Assembly (NCBI GenBank): GCA_041392205.1
Contig: JAWKMO010000004.1
Span: 62,001-126,000, forward strand
DNA: 64,000 nt
From: Halomarinibacterium sp041392205
GTDB lineage: Bacteria; Bacteroidota; Bacteroidia; Flavobacteriales; Flavobacteriaceae
Direction of reading: 5' to 3'
Part shown: one piece after another, positions 15,265-23,210 of the stretch
Layout: every line of letters begins with the position of its first letter
How positions within the stretch are numbered: the stretch's first letter is position 1
Position numbers and translations under genes: made by a program
Notes under the pieces: model-generated
Told to the model about the DNA's origin: nothing
What the model saw: the letters and a program-made list of their open reading frames with translations, nothing else
Databases searched by the model: none

Positions 15265-15894
15265 CTATAGTGTTTGTAATTTTCTGAAACAGCAAAAAAC
15301 AAAGTTCTGAACGGTATTAAAAGGTGTTTTATGATCCACCGTAAGACATTGTATTTTTTCAAAAAAATCTTTCAATCGGTGGGTCATGGTTGTTTCTGAA
15401 TATTGTTTGATTTCTATTCCACTACATTTTTTTGGTCCTTGTTCCGAAAATGTTCCTAAAACTAATAACCCATTTGCGTGTATATTTTGTTTCGCTGTAT
15501 TTAAGTAGTTTGAAATATCTAATTCGTCTGTTAAAAAGTGAAACGCAGCTCGGTCGTGCCAAAAGTCGTAGGTTTCTGTGGGCTTAAAAGTGGTTACATC
15601 GGTAACAATCCATTTCACATTTAATGCTTTGTCACCCAATCTTTGTTTTGCTCTTTCAATGGCAGCGTGGGATATATCTAAAACGGAAATGTCTTGATAT
15701 CCTAAGTCTAGTAAATAATCAACTAAAAAACTGTCGCCACCGCCAATATCTATTATTCTTGCAGTAGTGGGAATCTTGAAATGTTTAAAGAATTCCAATG
15801 AGGTTTCTGGTTTAGGTTGAAACCAACTAACCTCTTTTAGGTCTTTTGTTTTATAGATATTTTCCCAGTGGTTTTTGCGGTCAAAGCTTTCCAT
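15265..15894 (-). CDS. Class I SAM-dependent methyltransferase
   Basis: The 209-residue protein begins with the HWENIYKTKDLKEVSWFQ pattern of a common bacterial methyltransferase group. SAM motif I is IDIGGGDS (48-55), followed by the acidic VLDIS (71-75), a DVTTF region and DFWHDRAAFHFL. The substrate is not evident; relatives include small-molecule and thiol/halide methyltransferases. Its ATG overlaps the stop of the GT9 gene by one base (TAATG), so it is translationally coupled to a glycan gene, though this does not prove a glycan substrate. Confidence 0.82.
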   Translation of the reverse strand: MESFDRKNHWENIYKTKDLKEVSWFQPKPETSLEFFKHFKIPTTARIIDIGGGDSFLVDYLLDLGYQDISVLDISHAAIERAKQRLGDKALNVKWIVTDVTTFKPTETYDFWHDRAAFHFLTDELDISNYLNTAKQNIHANGLLVLGTFSEQGPKKCSGIEIKQYSETTMTHRLKDFFEKIQCLTVDHKTPFNTVQNFVFCCFRKLQTL

Positions 15895-16967
15895 TATTTC
15901 TTGTTATTTTTAAATTGATACGCTAGATACGGTTTCAATTTTTCAAGAATTAACGGAGGCGTTAATTTTCGGTATAAAACTTCAGGATTTTTTTCTATTT
16001 CCTTTTTCTGTTCTCGCGTTAAACTATTGTAATATTCCGGTTCCTTTTCAAAAAGATGAATGGAATCGTGCATTTTTCCATCCTCAAAACTGTTCCAATG
16101 ACTTTTGGTAATATAGGGTGAATAAATAGTAAAGGTAGGTTTACTTAGTGCTTTTGCAATATGGACACTGCCGCCTTCGTTGGAAATAAGTAGATCGCAT
16201 TGGTTCATTAATTGTATGAATCCGCGAATGGAATCTTCATAAATGTCAAGCCTTATTTGCTCTTTGTATTGACACATTTCATAGATTCGTTCCGCCTCCT
16301 TTTTTTGATGCGGCGCATAATTGAACAATAATGTAGCCTGGTAATTTTCAGCAATAAAATCGATGAGTTGTGCGGTATATTCAAAAGGCAACGATTTATT
16401 GGGAGTACTTCCCAAAACACCTACCATTATCATAGGCCTTTGTATTCCTTCAAGTTTAGGGTAATGCTTCTCTTCTTCAGTTAAAAAAATGCGGTATTTA
16501 GGATCGGGTTGTTCCATGCTAAAAGCCGTTTCCAGTAGGTTCATTCGGTCTTCCAAAGCTTTTCCGCAGGGTAGGGTGGGGTGTTCCAAAAATTCAATTT
16601 CGTGAGTGTAGTACTTCCATTTTAGTTTTTTGCCTTTCCGTTTAAATCCTACTCTTTTAGGGGCTTTTGAAAAAAGACAGAACATTCGACTTTGAAATTT
16701 AGAGTAGGGGTCTATGATGATATCATACCCTTCTTTTTTTATTTCACGAATGGTTTTTATGAATTCGGAAAACTTTTTAAGTTCCTTATCGTTGGCTTTT
16801 ATAATTCGGTCGATATTGGGATTATTTTCAAGAACGCCTGCCGTGTAATCGTAGACAAAATACGTAATGTGGCAGTCCTTAAAATGCTTTTTAAGATTAT
16901 TGGCCAGTACCGAAGCAATGAGCACATCGCCAATTCTTTTGTTTTGTATAACGAGAATTTTGTTCAT
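15894..16967 (-). CDS. Glycosyltransferase family 9 (heptosyltransferase-like)
   Basis: The 357-residue GT-B enzyme has the family 9 signature: N-terminal KILVIQNKRIGDVLIASVLA, then IIIDPYSKFQSRM, MVGVLGSTPNKSLP in the donor domain, and SNEGGSVHIAKALSKPT near the C-terminus, which contacts the nucleotide sugar. Family 9 adds heptose or a related sugar to the inner LPS core. This places the cluster in LPS-core synthesis, together with the InaA-type kinase divergently encoded 71 bp away. ATG 16967 precedes the conserved first beta strand directly. The exact sugar cannot be read from sequence. Confidence 0.88.
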   Translation of the reverse strand: MNKILVIQNKRIGDVLIASVLANNLKKHFKDCHITYFVYDYTAGVLENNPNIDRIIKANDKELKKFSEFIKTIREIKKEGYDIIIDPYSKFQSRMFCLFSKAPKRVGFKRKGKKLKWKYYTHEIEFLEHPTLPCGKALEDRMNLLETAFSMEQPDPKYRIFLTEEEKHYPKLEGIQRPMIMVGVLGSTPNKSLPFEYTAQLIDFIAENYQATLLFNYAPHQKKEAERIYEMCQYKEQIRLDIYEDSIRGFIQLMNQCDLLISNEGGSVHIAKALSKPTFTIYSPYITKSHWNSFEDGKMHDSIHLFEKEPEYYNSLTREQKKEIEKNPEVLYRKLTPPLILEKLKPYLAYQFKNNKK

Positions 16968-17038
16968 ATCCTTTACCTTCGCAAAGTATCTCTTTTTTTG
17001 AAGTTTTTAAAAATAATTTCACACGTATCCGTAAACCA

Positions 17039-17791
17039 ATGAAGGAAACCTTTGTGGTACATAGCCAATTTATCCAGCATAGCGAAGCGCTAAAGCAATG
17101 GATAAACCACTTTGAAACCGAAGGGGAAGTAGTGGTAAAAGGAGACCGAAATGTGATTAAAAAGAAGGAGATACACGGGGTATTTATCAATGCTAAAAAG
17201 TTTAAAACACCCAATATCTTTCAAAGTTTGGTATATCAATACCTGCGGAAAGGAAAGGCACGACGTTCTTTTGAATATGCCTCTAAATTAATTGTTTTAG
17301 GGATTAATACCCCTTTTCCGGTAGCCTATTACGAGCGATTTTCAATGGGACTGAAAGAAAGTTTTTACTTGAGTTTGCAATTGGATTACGACTTCGATTT
17401 TCGCGTCTTGAATCACAATCCGCAATGGCCACATCGAAAAGAGATTTTGGAGCAAATGGCTACGTTTACCTACCAATTGCACGAGCGGGATATTCATTTT
17501 ATGGATCATTCTCCCGGAAATACGTTAATTAATGAAAAGGAGAATGGGTTGTATGATTTTTATTTAATCGATTTAAACCGAATTCGATTTGAGAAGTTAG
17601 ACTTTCACCAACGAATGAAAAACTTCCGAAGGTTATGGCTTTCCAAGACCATGATCAACATCATGGCTCCTGTGTATGCCAAATTGTATGGTACAACGGA
17701 GAGCGAAACCCACCAGTTAATGACCTTGTATAGCCGAAAATTTCAACGGAAAGTGAATTCAAAAAAATTGAGAAAGAGAAGAAAGAAGTAA
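17039..17791 (+). CDS. InaA/Kdo-kinase-like lipopolysaccharide kinase
   Basis: A 250-residue protein with the minimal kinase core of the InaA/KdkA group: a candidate ATP-binding lysine in AKKF (52-55), a catalytic loop in which D156 is followed by HSPGN (157-161), and a metal-binding Asp in IDLNR (177-181). These enzymes phosphorylate Kdo or heptose in the LPS inner core at the membrane. The very basic tail (RKFQRKV...KKLRKRRKK) would favour contact with anionic lipid. It stops 1 bp before the convergent dapD stop. Position next to GT9 supports an LPS-core role; the exact phosphate acceptor is inferred. Confidence 0.75.
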   Translation: MKETFVVHSQFIQHSEALKQWINHFETEGEVVVKGDRNVIKKKEIHGVFINAKKFKTPNIFQSLVYQYLRKGKARRSFEYASKLIVLGINTPFPVAYYERFSMGLKESFYLSLQLDYDFDFRVLNHNPQWPHRKEILEQMATFTYQLHERDIHFMDHSPGNTLINEKENGLYDFYLIDLNRIRFEKLDFHQRMKNFRRLWLSKTMINIMAPVYAKLYGTTESETHQLMTLYSRKFQRKVNSKKLRKRRKK

Positions 17792-17792
17792 A

Positions 17793-18614
17793 CTACACCG
17801 CCACATCATATTCCCGTAAAGCATCATTAAGCGATGTTTTTTTATCGGTCGTTTCTTTACGTTTTCCAATAATTAAAGCACAGGGTACATTAAATTCCCC
17901 AGCAGGGAAATTTTTGGTATAGCTACCCGGAATCACTACCGATCGCGCAGGGACATACCCTTTTATTTCAATTGGCGAATCACCCGTTACATCAATAATT
18001 TTGGTGGAGGCGGTGAGCACTACATTGGCTCCCAACACCGCTTCTTTTTCCACCCGAACTCCTTCTACCACAATACAACGTGAACCAATAAAGGCATTGT
18101 CTTCTATGATTACAGGAGCTGCTTGCAAAGGTTCCAACACACCCCCAATACCCACACCACCGCTGAGGTGTACATTTTTTCCTATTTGCGCACAGCTTCC
18201 TACGGTTGCCCAAGTATCTACCATGGTGCCTTCATCTACATAGGCTCCAATGTTTACGTAACTGGGCATTAGAATCACACCTTTGCTAATATATGCACCG
18301 TGACGTGCCACAGCGTGCGGCACTACACGGATTCCTTTGGCTTCATAGCCACGCTTCAAAGGGATTTTATCGTGATATTCAAAAATACCCACTTCGTGCG
18401 TTTCCATTTTTTGGATAGGAAAATACAATACCACCCCTTTTTTAACCCATTCATTCACTTGCCATTCCCCAGTACTCGTGATAGGTTCTGCACATCGTAG
18501 GGTACCTTCATCGCAAAGTTTTACAACTTCTCTAATAGCCGCAATAGTTTCTGGATTTTGAAGTAGGGAGCGATCTTCCCAAGCATTTTCGATGAGTTTT
18601 TGAAGTTTGTTCAT
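17793..18614 (-). CDS. dapD: 2,3,4,5-tetrahydropyridine-2,6-dicarboxylate N-succinyltransferase
   Basis: Transfers succinyl from succinyl-CoA to tetrahydrodipicolinate in the succinylase route to diaminopimelate and lysine. The 273-residue length is standard. The N-terminal helical domain is followed by a left-handed beta-helix of hexapeptide repeats with the hallmark PHAVARHGAYISKGV, PSYVNIGAYVDEGTMVDTWA, GSCAQIGKNVHLSGGVGIGG and FIGSRCIVVEG stretches, and ends in the SYTKNFPAGEFNVPCALI region. dapB, which makes its substrate, lies at 62460 in this same window. Confidence 0.96.
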   Translation of the reverse strand: MNKLQKLIENAWEDRSLLQNPETIAAIREVVKLCDEGTLRCAEPITSTGEWQVNEWVKKGVVLYFPIQKMETHEVGIFEYHDKIPLKRGYEAKGIRVVPHAVARHGAYISKGVILMPSYVNIGAYVDEGTMVDTWATVGSCAQIGKNVHLSGGVGIGGVLEPLQAAPVIIEDNAFIGSRCIVVEGVRVEKEAVLGANVVLTASTKIIDVTGDSPIEIKGYVPARSVVIPGSYTKNFPAGEFNVPCALIIGKRKETTDKKTSLNDALREYDVAV

Positions 18615-18630
18615 TTCAATGTTTTGTTTT

Positions 18631-18660
18631 TCTCCCCTTGAGGGGAGGCACAGAAGGGTG
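18631..18660. repeat. Palindromic repeat, CTCCCC/GGGGAG subfamily (copy B)
   Basis: CTCCCCTTGAGGGGAG forms a tight hairpin, followed by GCACAGAAGGGTG. Read in reverse it resembles copy F at 52106-52147. It lies in the divergent dapD-ruvX gap, 17 bp upstream of dapD. Confidence 0.6.
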
Positions 18661-18693
18661 TTTATGAATATTTTTCAAAAATAATCATTTTTT

Positions 18694-18727
18694 ACATCCC
18701 CCTAGCCTCCTTCAAAGGGGTAATTTA
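18694..18727. repeat. Intergenic palindromic repeat, CCCCC family (copy C)
   Basis: ACATCCCCCTAGCCTCC then TTCAAAGGGGTAATTTA matches copies at 4788, 28739 and 36322. It sits between copy B and the ruvX promoter in the 170-bp dapD-ruvX gap. Confidence 0.7.
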
Positions 18728-18743
18728 TTAAATATTTTATCTT

Positions 18744-18776
18744 TTTGGGTTACTATTTCTGAAAGCACTATTTTTG
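18744..18776 (+). promoter_or_regulatory. Putative promoter of the ruvX-def operon
   Basis: TTTG at 18744-18747, 21 bp spacing, TATTTTTG at 18769-18776 (exact TAnnTTTG). Only 8 nt separate the box from the ruvX ATG at 18785, so the mRNA leader would be a few nucleotides or absent. Confidence 0.6.
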
Positions 18777-18784
18777 CACCTTGT

Positions 18785-19198
18785 ATGGCACGAATTATGG
18801 CTTTGGATTACGGTACAAAACGCACCGGAATAGCAGTGACGGATGAGTTACAACTCATTGCTTCTGGATTAACTACGGTGGAAACAAAGGAACTTTTTCC
18901 GTTTTTAAAAAGGTATTTTGAAACTGAAAAAGTAAGTTTGGTTTTAGTGGGGGAACCCAAACAAAAAGACGGAAGTCATTCCAAAGTAGAAGAGGAGATT
19001 CAAAAATTTTTAAAACAATTTTCTGAAACCTTTCCTTTGCTTTCCCTACTTAGAAGAGACGAACGTTTTACCAGTAAAATGGCCTTTCAAACAATGATTG
19101 ACAGCGGATTGAAAAAGAAACAACGTCAAAACAAAGCATTGATTGATGAAATTAGTGCCACTATTTTATTACAAAGTTATTTGAGTACAAAATCATGA
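18785..19198 (+). CDS. ruvX: Putative pre-16S rRNA nuclease / Holliday junction resolvase RuvX (YqgF)
   Basis: The 137-residue RNase H-like protein opens with MALDYGTKRTGIAVTDE (first catalytic Asp), continues with VLVGEPKQKDGSHSK, RRDERFTSKMA and ends with the final Asp region ALIDEISATILLQSYL. The family matures 16S rRNA ends in E. coli and has been proposed as a Holliday junction resolvase. Its stop overlaps the def ATG by four bases (ATGA), so the two are coupled. Confidence 0.93.
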   Translation: MARIMALDYGTKRTGIAVTDELQLIASGLTTVETKELFPFLKRYFETEKVSLVLVGEPKQKDGSHSKVEEEIQKFLKQFSETFPLLSLLRRDERFTSKMAFQTMIDSGLKKKQRQNKALIDEISATILLQSYLSTKS

Positions 19199-19785
19199 TA
19201 TATCCTATAGTTGCTTACGGCGATCCGGTTTTAAGAGTAAAAGGAAAAGATATAGATAAAGACTATCCCAAATTGGATGCGCTTATCGAAGACATGTTTG
19301 AGACAATGTATGCTTCCTCTGGAATTGGCTTGGCAGCACCACAAATTGGCTTGCCTATTCGTTTGTTTATTGTGGATGCCTCTCCCTTTGAAGATGATGA
19401 AGATTTAACCGAAGAGGAAAGAAATTTTCTAAAAGATTTTAAAAGAGTATTTATCAATGCCAAAATGCTAGAAGAAACGGGTGATGAATGGGTTTTTAAC
19501 GAAGGTTGCTTAAGCATTCCCGATGTGCGTGAGGATGTATTCCGAAAAGAAACGATTACTATTGAATATTGGGATAAAAATTTCGAAAAACACACCGAAA
19601 CTGTAAATGGAATTGCTGCACGTATCATTCAGCATGAGTATGACCATATCGAAGGAATATTATTTACCGATAAACTTTCGGGACTAAAAAAGCGTTTACT
19701 AAAGAGTAAACTAGCCAATATTTCAAAAGGAATGATAAAGGTAGATTACCGAATGAAATTTCCCTTAGCAAAAAAGAAACGTTAA
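19195..19785 (+). CDS. def: Peptide deformylase
   Basis: Removes the N-formyl group from nascent proteins. The 196-residue enzyme has all three metal-site motifs: GIGLAAPQ (43-50), EGCLS (103-107, Cys ligand) and QHEYDH (146-151, two His ligands and catalytic Glu). An acidic insertion (about residues 64-78, EDDEDLTEEE) lies between motifs 1 and 2. Coupled to ruvX by a four-base overlap. Confidence 0.96.
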   Translation: MIYPIVAYGDPVLRVKGKDIDKDYPKLDALIEDMFETMYASSGIGLAAPQIGLPIRLFIVDASPFEDDEDLTEEERNFLKDFKRVFINAKMLEETGDEWVFNEGCLSIPDVREDVFRKETITIEYWDKNFEKHTETVNGIAARIIQHEYDHIEGILFTDKLSGLKKRLLKSKLANISKGMIKVDYRMKFPLAKKKR

Positions 19786-19845
19786 TCCATTTGGAAAATT
19801 CCTCATAACCCAAGATATTTGCCCGCTTAAAATGTAAAACCATTT

Positions 19846-20262
19846 ATGAGTTTAGAAAAAATTTTATCCATTTCTGGGAAACCAGGTCTTTACCAAATAA
19901 AAACCCAAACACGTACTGGAATATTAGCAGAATCGTTGCTTGATGGTAAAAAAATAACAGTTAATACGCGGCAAAATGTAAGTTTGCTTTCTGAAATTGC
20001 TATTTATACATTAACAGAAGAAGTGCCTTTAAGAGAAATTTTTAAAAAGATTTCTGAAAAAGAAAAGGGAGGAGAAGCTATTAGTCATAAAGCGTCAAAA
20101 GATGAATTGGAAGAATACTTTTTTGAAGTTTTACCCGATTATGATGAAGATCGTGTGTACCCAAGTGATATAAAAAAAGTGGTACAATGGTATAACTTAC
20201 TTACCAAAAATGGAATTACCAATTTTTCTGAAGCTAAAGAGGATGCCTCGGAAGAAGAATAA
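19846..20262 (+). CDS. DUF5606 domain-containing protein
   Basis: A 138-residue soluble protein matching the Bacteroidota-specific DUF5606 family: SLEKILSISGKPGLYQIKTQ at the start, SLLDGKKITVNTRQNVSLL, and YDEDRVYPSDIKKVVQWYNLL toward the end. The function of the family is unknown. It is the third gene after ruvX and def on the same strand (60-bp gap) and is followed by a strong terminator at 20291. That context, next to ribosome-linked genes, is the only hint of function. Confidence 0.88.
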   Translation: MSLEKILSISGKPGLYQIKTQTRTGILAESLLDGKKITVNTRQNVSLLSEIAIYTLTEEVPLREIFKKISEKEKGGEAISHKASKDELEEYFFEVLPDYDEDRVYPSDIKKVVQWYNLLTKNGITNFSEAKEDASEEE

Positions 20263-20290
20263 GTGTATAACTTTTCAATAAATAGATGAT

Positions 20291-20322
20291 TAAAAAATCT
20301 TCACGTAAGTGAAGATTTTTTA
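20291..20322 (+). terminator. Rho-independent terminator after the DUF5606 gene
   Basis: Perfect 14-bp stem TAAAAAATCTTCAC / GTGAAGATTTTTTA with a GTAA tetraloop; the 3' arm ends in a T run. It separates ruvX-def-DUF5606 from mazG. Confidence 0.85.
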
Positions 20323-20333
20323 GTTTTATACCA

Positions 20334-21107
20334 ATGAATTCAAGAGAAAAACAACTACAAGCTTTAGATCGTTTACTTACTATTATGGATGAGTTGCGTG
20401 CGCAATGTCCTTGGGATAAAAAGCAAACCTTCCAAACTTTACGCCACCTCACCATTGAAGAAACCTACGAATTGGGAGACGCCATTTTAGATAATGATTT
20501 GGAGGAAGTGAAAAAGGAGTTGGGCGATTTGTTATTACATATTGTTTTTTATGCCAAAATAGGTAGTGAAACAAACGATTTTGACATCGCCGAGGTAGCC
20601 AATGAAATTTGTGAAAAACTTATTTCGCGTCACCCGCACATCTATGGAGATGTAAAAGTTGCCAACGAAGAAGAAGTGAAGCAAAATTGGGAAAATCTTA
20701 AACTAAGGGAGGGTAAAAAGAGTGTCTTGGAGGGCGTTCCAAAATCGTTGCCCGCTTTAGTGAAAGCCAATAGAATACAAGATAAAGTTGCCGGAGTGGG
20801 GTTTGACTGGGAAGAACCCCAACAGGTTTTTGAAAAACTGAAAGAAGAACTGGAAGAACTACAATACGAAGTGAAAGAAGGAAACAAAGAAAAAATGGAG
20901 CAAGAGTTTGGGGATGTTTTATTTTCGATGATTAATTATGCTCGTTTTTTGAAAGTAGATCCTGAAAATGCTTTGGAACGCACCAATAAAAAGTTCATCA
21001 AACGTTTTCAGTATTTGGAATCTAAAGCCAAGGAAATTGGCAAATCCCTAAAAGAAATGACGCTTGCCGAAATGGATATATTTTGGGAAGAAGCAAAAAA
21101 AATCTGA
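20334..21107 (+). CDS. mazG: Nucleoside triphosphate pyrophosphohydrolase MazG
   Basis: Hydrolyses (d)NTPs to the monophosphates plus pyrophosphate, a house-cleaning role. The 257-residue length and two MazG domains match the full-length enzyme. The first domain has CPWDKKQTFQTLRHLTIEE, the acidic EETYELGDAI and ELGDLLLHIVF; the second has ELEELQYEVKEG and EFGDVLFSMINYARF. Its metal-binding Glu/Asp residues are all visible. The start lies 11 bp after the preceding terminator, so it probably has its own promoter, which I could not identify. Confidence 0.95.
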   Translation: MNSREKQLQALDRLLTIMDELRAQCPWDKKQTFQTLRHLTIEETYELGDAILDNDLEEVKKELGDLLLHIVFYAKIGSETNDFDIAEVANEICEKLISRHPHIYGDVKVANEEEVKQNWENLKLREGKKSVLEGVPKSLPALVKANRIQDKVAGVGFDWEEPQQVFEKLKEELEELQYEVKEGNKEKMEQEFGDVLFSMINYARFLKVDPENALERTNKKFIKRFQYLESKAKEIGKSLKEMTLAEMDIFWEEAKKI

Positions 21108-21129
21108 GTTTTTACACTCAGATTTTTTT
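21095..21129. terminator. Bidirectional terminator between mazG and the DUF349 gene
   Basis: AAAAAAAATCTGAG and CTCAGATTTTTTT pair around an 8-nt loop. A- and T-runs flank the GC-containing core on both sides, so it can serve both convergent genes. It overlaps the mazG stop codon. Confidence 0.8.
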
Positions 21130-21130
21130 A

Positions 21131-23116
21131 TTAATCATTTTTAAAATTACGGAGGGTTTTTAATTTTTCCTTCCAAGTATTAAGCTCTTCTTTGTGTCTT
21201 TTAATGTTTTTATGAACTTCCCTCACTAATGGATTTTTATCATCTACATGTTGGAAAAATCCTAAGTTGTTTTCTAACTGTCTAATTTCTCCTTTTATTT
21301 CATTTACCTTTTTGGCAATAAAAAACTCTTCATTTTGAAGTTTTCTTTCGTCTTCTTGAGATACCATGGCATTCAATTTATTCTCAAATCGAATCATTTC
21401 TACCTCCTGTTTGTTCAACTTCAGTTTTGCAAACAAACCATCCAGTACTTTGTTAAATTTTTGATCGATGCTTTTTTTACTAAATGGAACTCTGCCAATG
21501 GCTTTCCACTCGTTTATTTTTTCTCTTATAGTTGTAAGGTCTGTATCGTTATCACCCGTTAGTGTAAACATTTCAATGTCCTTTAAAAGGCTTTCTTTTT
21601 TATTAAAATTGCCTTCCTCTTCTTCATTGGCCTTATTCTTATTGGCATGCAATCGGTCGAAATAATAATTGCATGCATTTTTAAACTGTTTCCAAATTTT
21701 ATCACTATCCTTTCGAGGTACATGGCCAATTTTTTTCCAGTCTAATTGAATTTTTTTCATCAGCGGGGTAATCACTTCAAAATCCTCCCCATTTTTGTTT
21801 TCTTCTGCAATTTTAACCAGCTCCAGTTTCTTATTTAAATTTTCATATTGTTCCTTTTTTTGAGTTTTGTAAAACTCATTCTTGTTATGGTTAAAGTCTC
21901 GGGTTGCCTCTTTAAATAGATTCCAGATTTCTTTATTTTTATCCCTAGGAACTTTTCCAATTTCAAAAAAAGCATCTCTAAGTTCTTGTACTTTTACAAT
22001 AGCATTTTGCCAAGATTTATGATTGGAACTGGTATTTTTTCCTACCGTACTAAGTTGCACTATGAGGGCTTTTTTAGTTTCATAGTTTTTTTCGAAAATG
22101 GCTTCCATTTCCTGCAAAAGAACTTGACGCTTATCATGGATGATTTTTGTAGCGGCACTAAATTTATCCCAGATTTCGTCTCTAAATTCTTTCGCAACAG
22201 GACCAATTTCTTCTTTCCACATTTTATGAAGCATTTGTAATTCCCTAAAGGCTTTATTAATGTCTTCTTCTAGTGCCAATTCCTCTGCACGACCAATAAT
22301 CTTTAATTTTTGCTCAAGATTATGCTTAAAGTCTAAATCGCGAAACTCCCGATTTAAATGTAAAAAATCATAAAAATTTTCAACATGATGGTGATAGGTG
22401 TTCCAAACGGTATTGTATTTATCTTGTGGGATGGCACCCGCTAGATGCCATTTTTCTTGAATTTCCTTAAAATGCTTGTAGGTAGTATTAATATTTTCTT
22501 CAACATTTAGAAGCCCTTTTAATTCTTCAATTAGGGCAAGTCTTTTTGAAAGGTTTTCTTGATGATTTTGCTTTAGGTTTTTATAGAAATTATTTCGTTT
22601 TTCTTTATAATCGAAATACAATGAATTAAATTCCTTTTTAAGGGGTGTGGTATATTGAAAATCTATAGCATTACCTCCGGCTTCTAAAAATTCTTCTTTT
22701 TTTTGTTCAACCTCTTCTTGAAACTTAGCATGAAACTCATTTTTTAATTCTTCAACAGATTTTTTAATCGACTGAATGGGCTTATCTTTAAGAAGCTTTT
22801 TAAATTCTGCAATAAGTTCTTTTTTGGATAATAAATGATAGTCTAACTCCTTTTCCTCTGTTTCAGTATCCTCTTCTTCCTCTTCCTCTATTTCCTCTTC
22901 CTCTATTTCCTCTTCCTCTACTTCTTCTTCCACTTCTGCGTCTATTTTTTTATTCATACCATCCCCTTCCTTAGTTTCATTTAAGGTGGGTGTTTCAGGA
23001 CTACTCATTTCCTCATTAACGATGGTTTCCTTCAAGGTATCAGGATTTTCTTCTGTTAAAGGGTTGGTTTTTTCTTCAGAAATTTCTTTTTCAGGTATGT
23101 TTTTTTTGTCGGACAT
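21131..23116 (-). CDS. DUF349 domain-containing protein with acidic N-terminus
   Basis: A large helical protein (661 residues from ATG 23116, the MSDKKN start; the frame opens 9 codons earlier). Residues about 1-90 are extremely acidic, with Glu/Ile tandem repeats encoded by a 15-bp DNA repeat. The rest holds five DUF349-type units, each a long charged helix followed by a W-x(3)-G-x-(I/V)P-like turn: AGAIPQDKYNTVW, EIGPVAKEFRDEIW, EIGKVPRDKNKEIW, KIGHVPRKDSDKIW and AIGRVPFSKKSID. The function is unknown; an extended coiled-coil or nucleic-acid-associated role is only a guess. It ends at the bidirectional terminator. Confidence 0.85.
   Translation of the reverse strand: MSDKKNIPEKEISEEKTNPLTEENPDTLKETIVNEEMSSPETPTLNETKEGDGMNKKIDAEVEEEVEEEEIEEEEIEEEEEEDTETEEKELDYHLLSKKELIAEFKKLLKDKPIQSIKKSVEELKNEFHAKFQEEVEQKKEEFLEAGGNAIDFQYTTPLKKEFNSLYFDYKEKRNNFYKNLKQNHQENLSKRLALIEELKGLLNVEENINTTYKHFKEIQEKWHLAGAIPQDKYNTVWNTYHHHVENFYDFLHLNREFRDLDFKHNLEQKLKIIGRAEELALEEDINKAFRELQMLHKMWKEEIGPVAKEFRDEIWDKFSAATKIIHDKRQVLLQEMEAIFEKNYETKKALIVQLSTVGKNTSSNHKSWQNAIVKVQELRDAFFEIGKVPRDKNKEIWNLFKEATRDFNHNKNEFYKTQKKEQYENLNKKLELVKIAEENKNGEDFEVITPLMKKIQLDWKKIGHVPRKDSDKIWKQFKNACNYYFDRLHANKNKANEEEEGNFNKKESLLKDIEMFTLTGDNDTDLTTIREKINEWKAIGRVPFSKKSIDQKFNKVLDGLFAKLKLNKQEVEMIRFENKLNAMVSQEDERKLQNEEFFIAKKVNEIKGEIRQLENNLGFFQHVDDKNPLVREVHKNIKRHKEELNTWKEKLKTLRNFKND
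22872..22931. repeat. 15-bp tandem repeat coding for an acidic Glu/Ile tract
   Basis: The unit TCTTCCTCTATTTCC recurs about three times with flanking partial copies inside the DUF349 gene, encoding EEEIE repeats. Copy number may vary between strains without a frame change, since the unit is a multiple of three. Confidence 0.7.
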
Positions 23117-23210
23117 TTTTTTCAATGTTAAGGTTCTAATCATTAATTATGTGGGAAAGATACTAACAACTGCCCACACTGCAAAGGAAGTAAAAGGTTT
23201 TTGGGTTTTT

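Noticed and set aside
19263..19628. 121-residue open frame antisense to def
   Set aside because: Entirely within the deformylase gene, Ser-rich as expected from the opposite strand, no promoter or recognisable domain.
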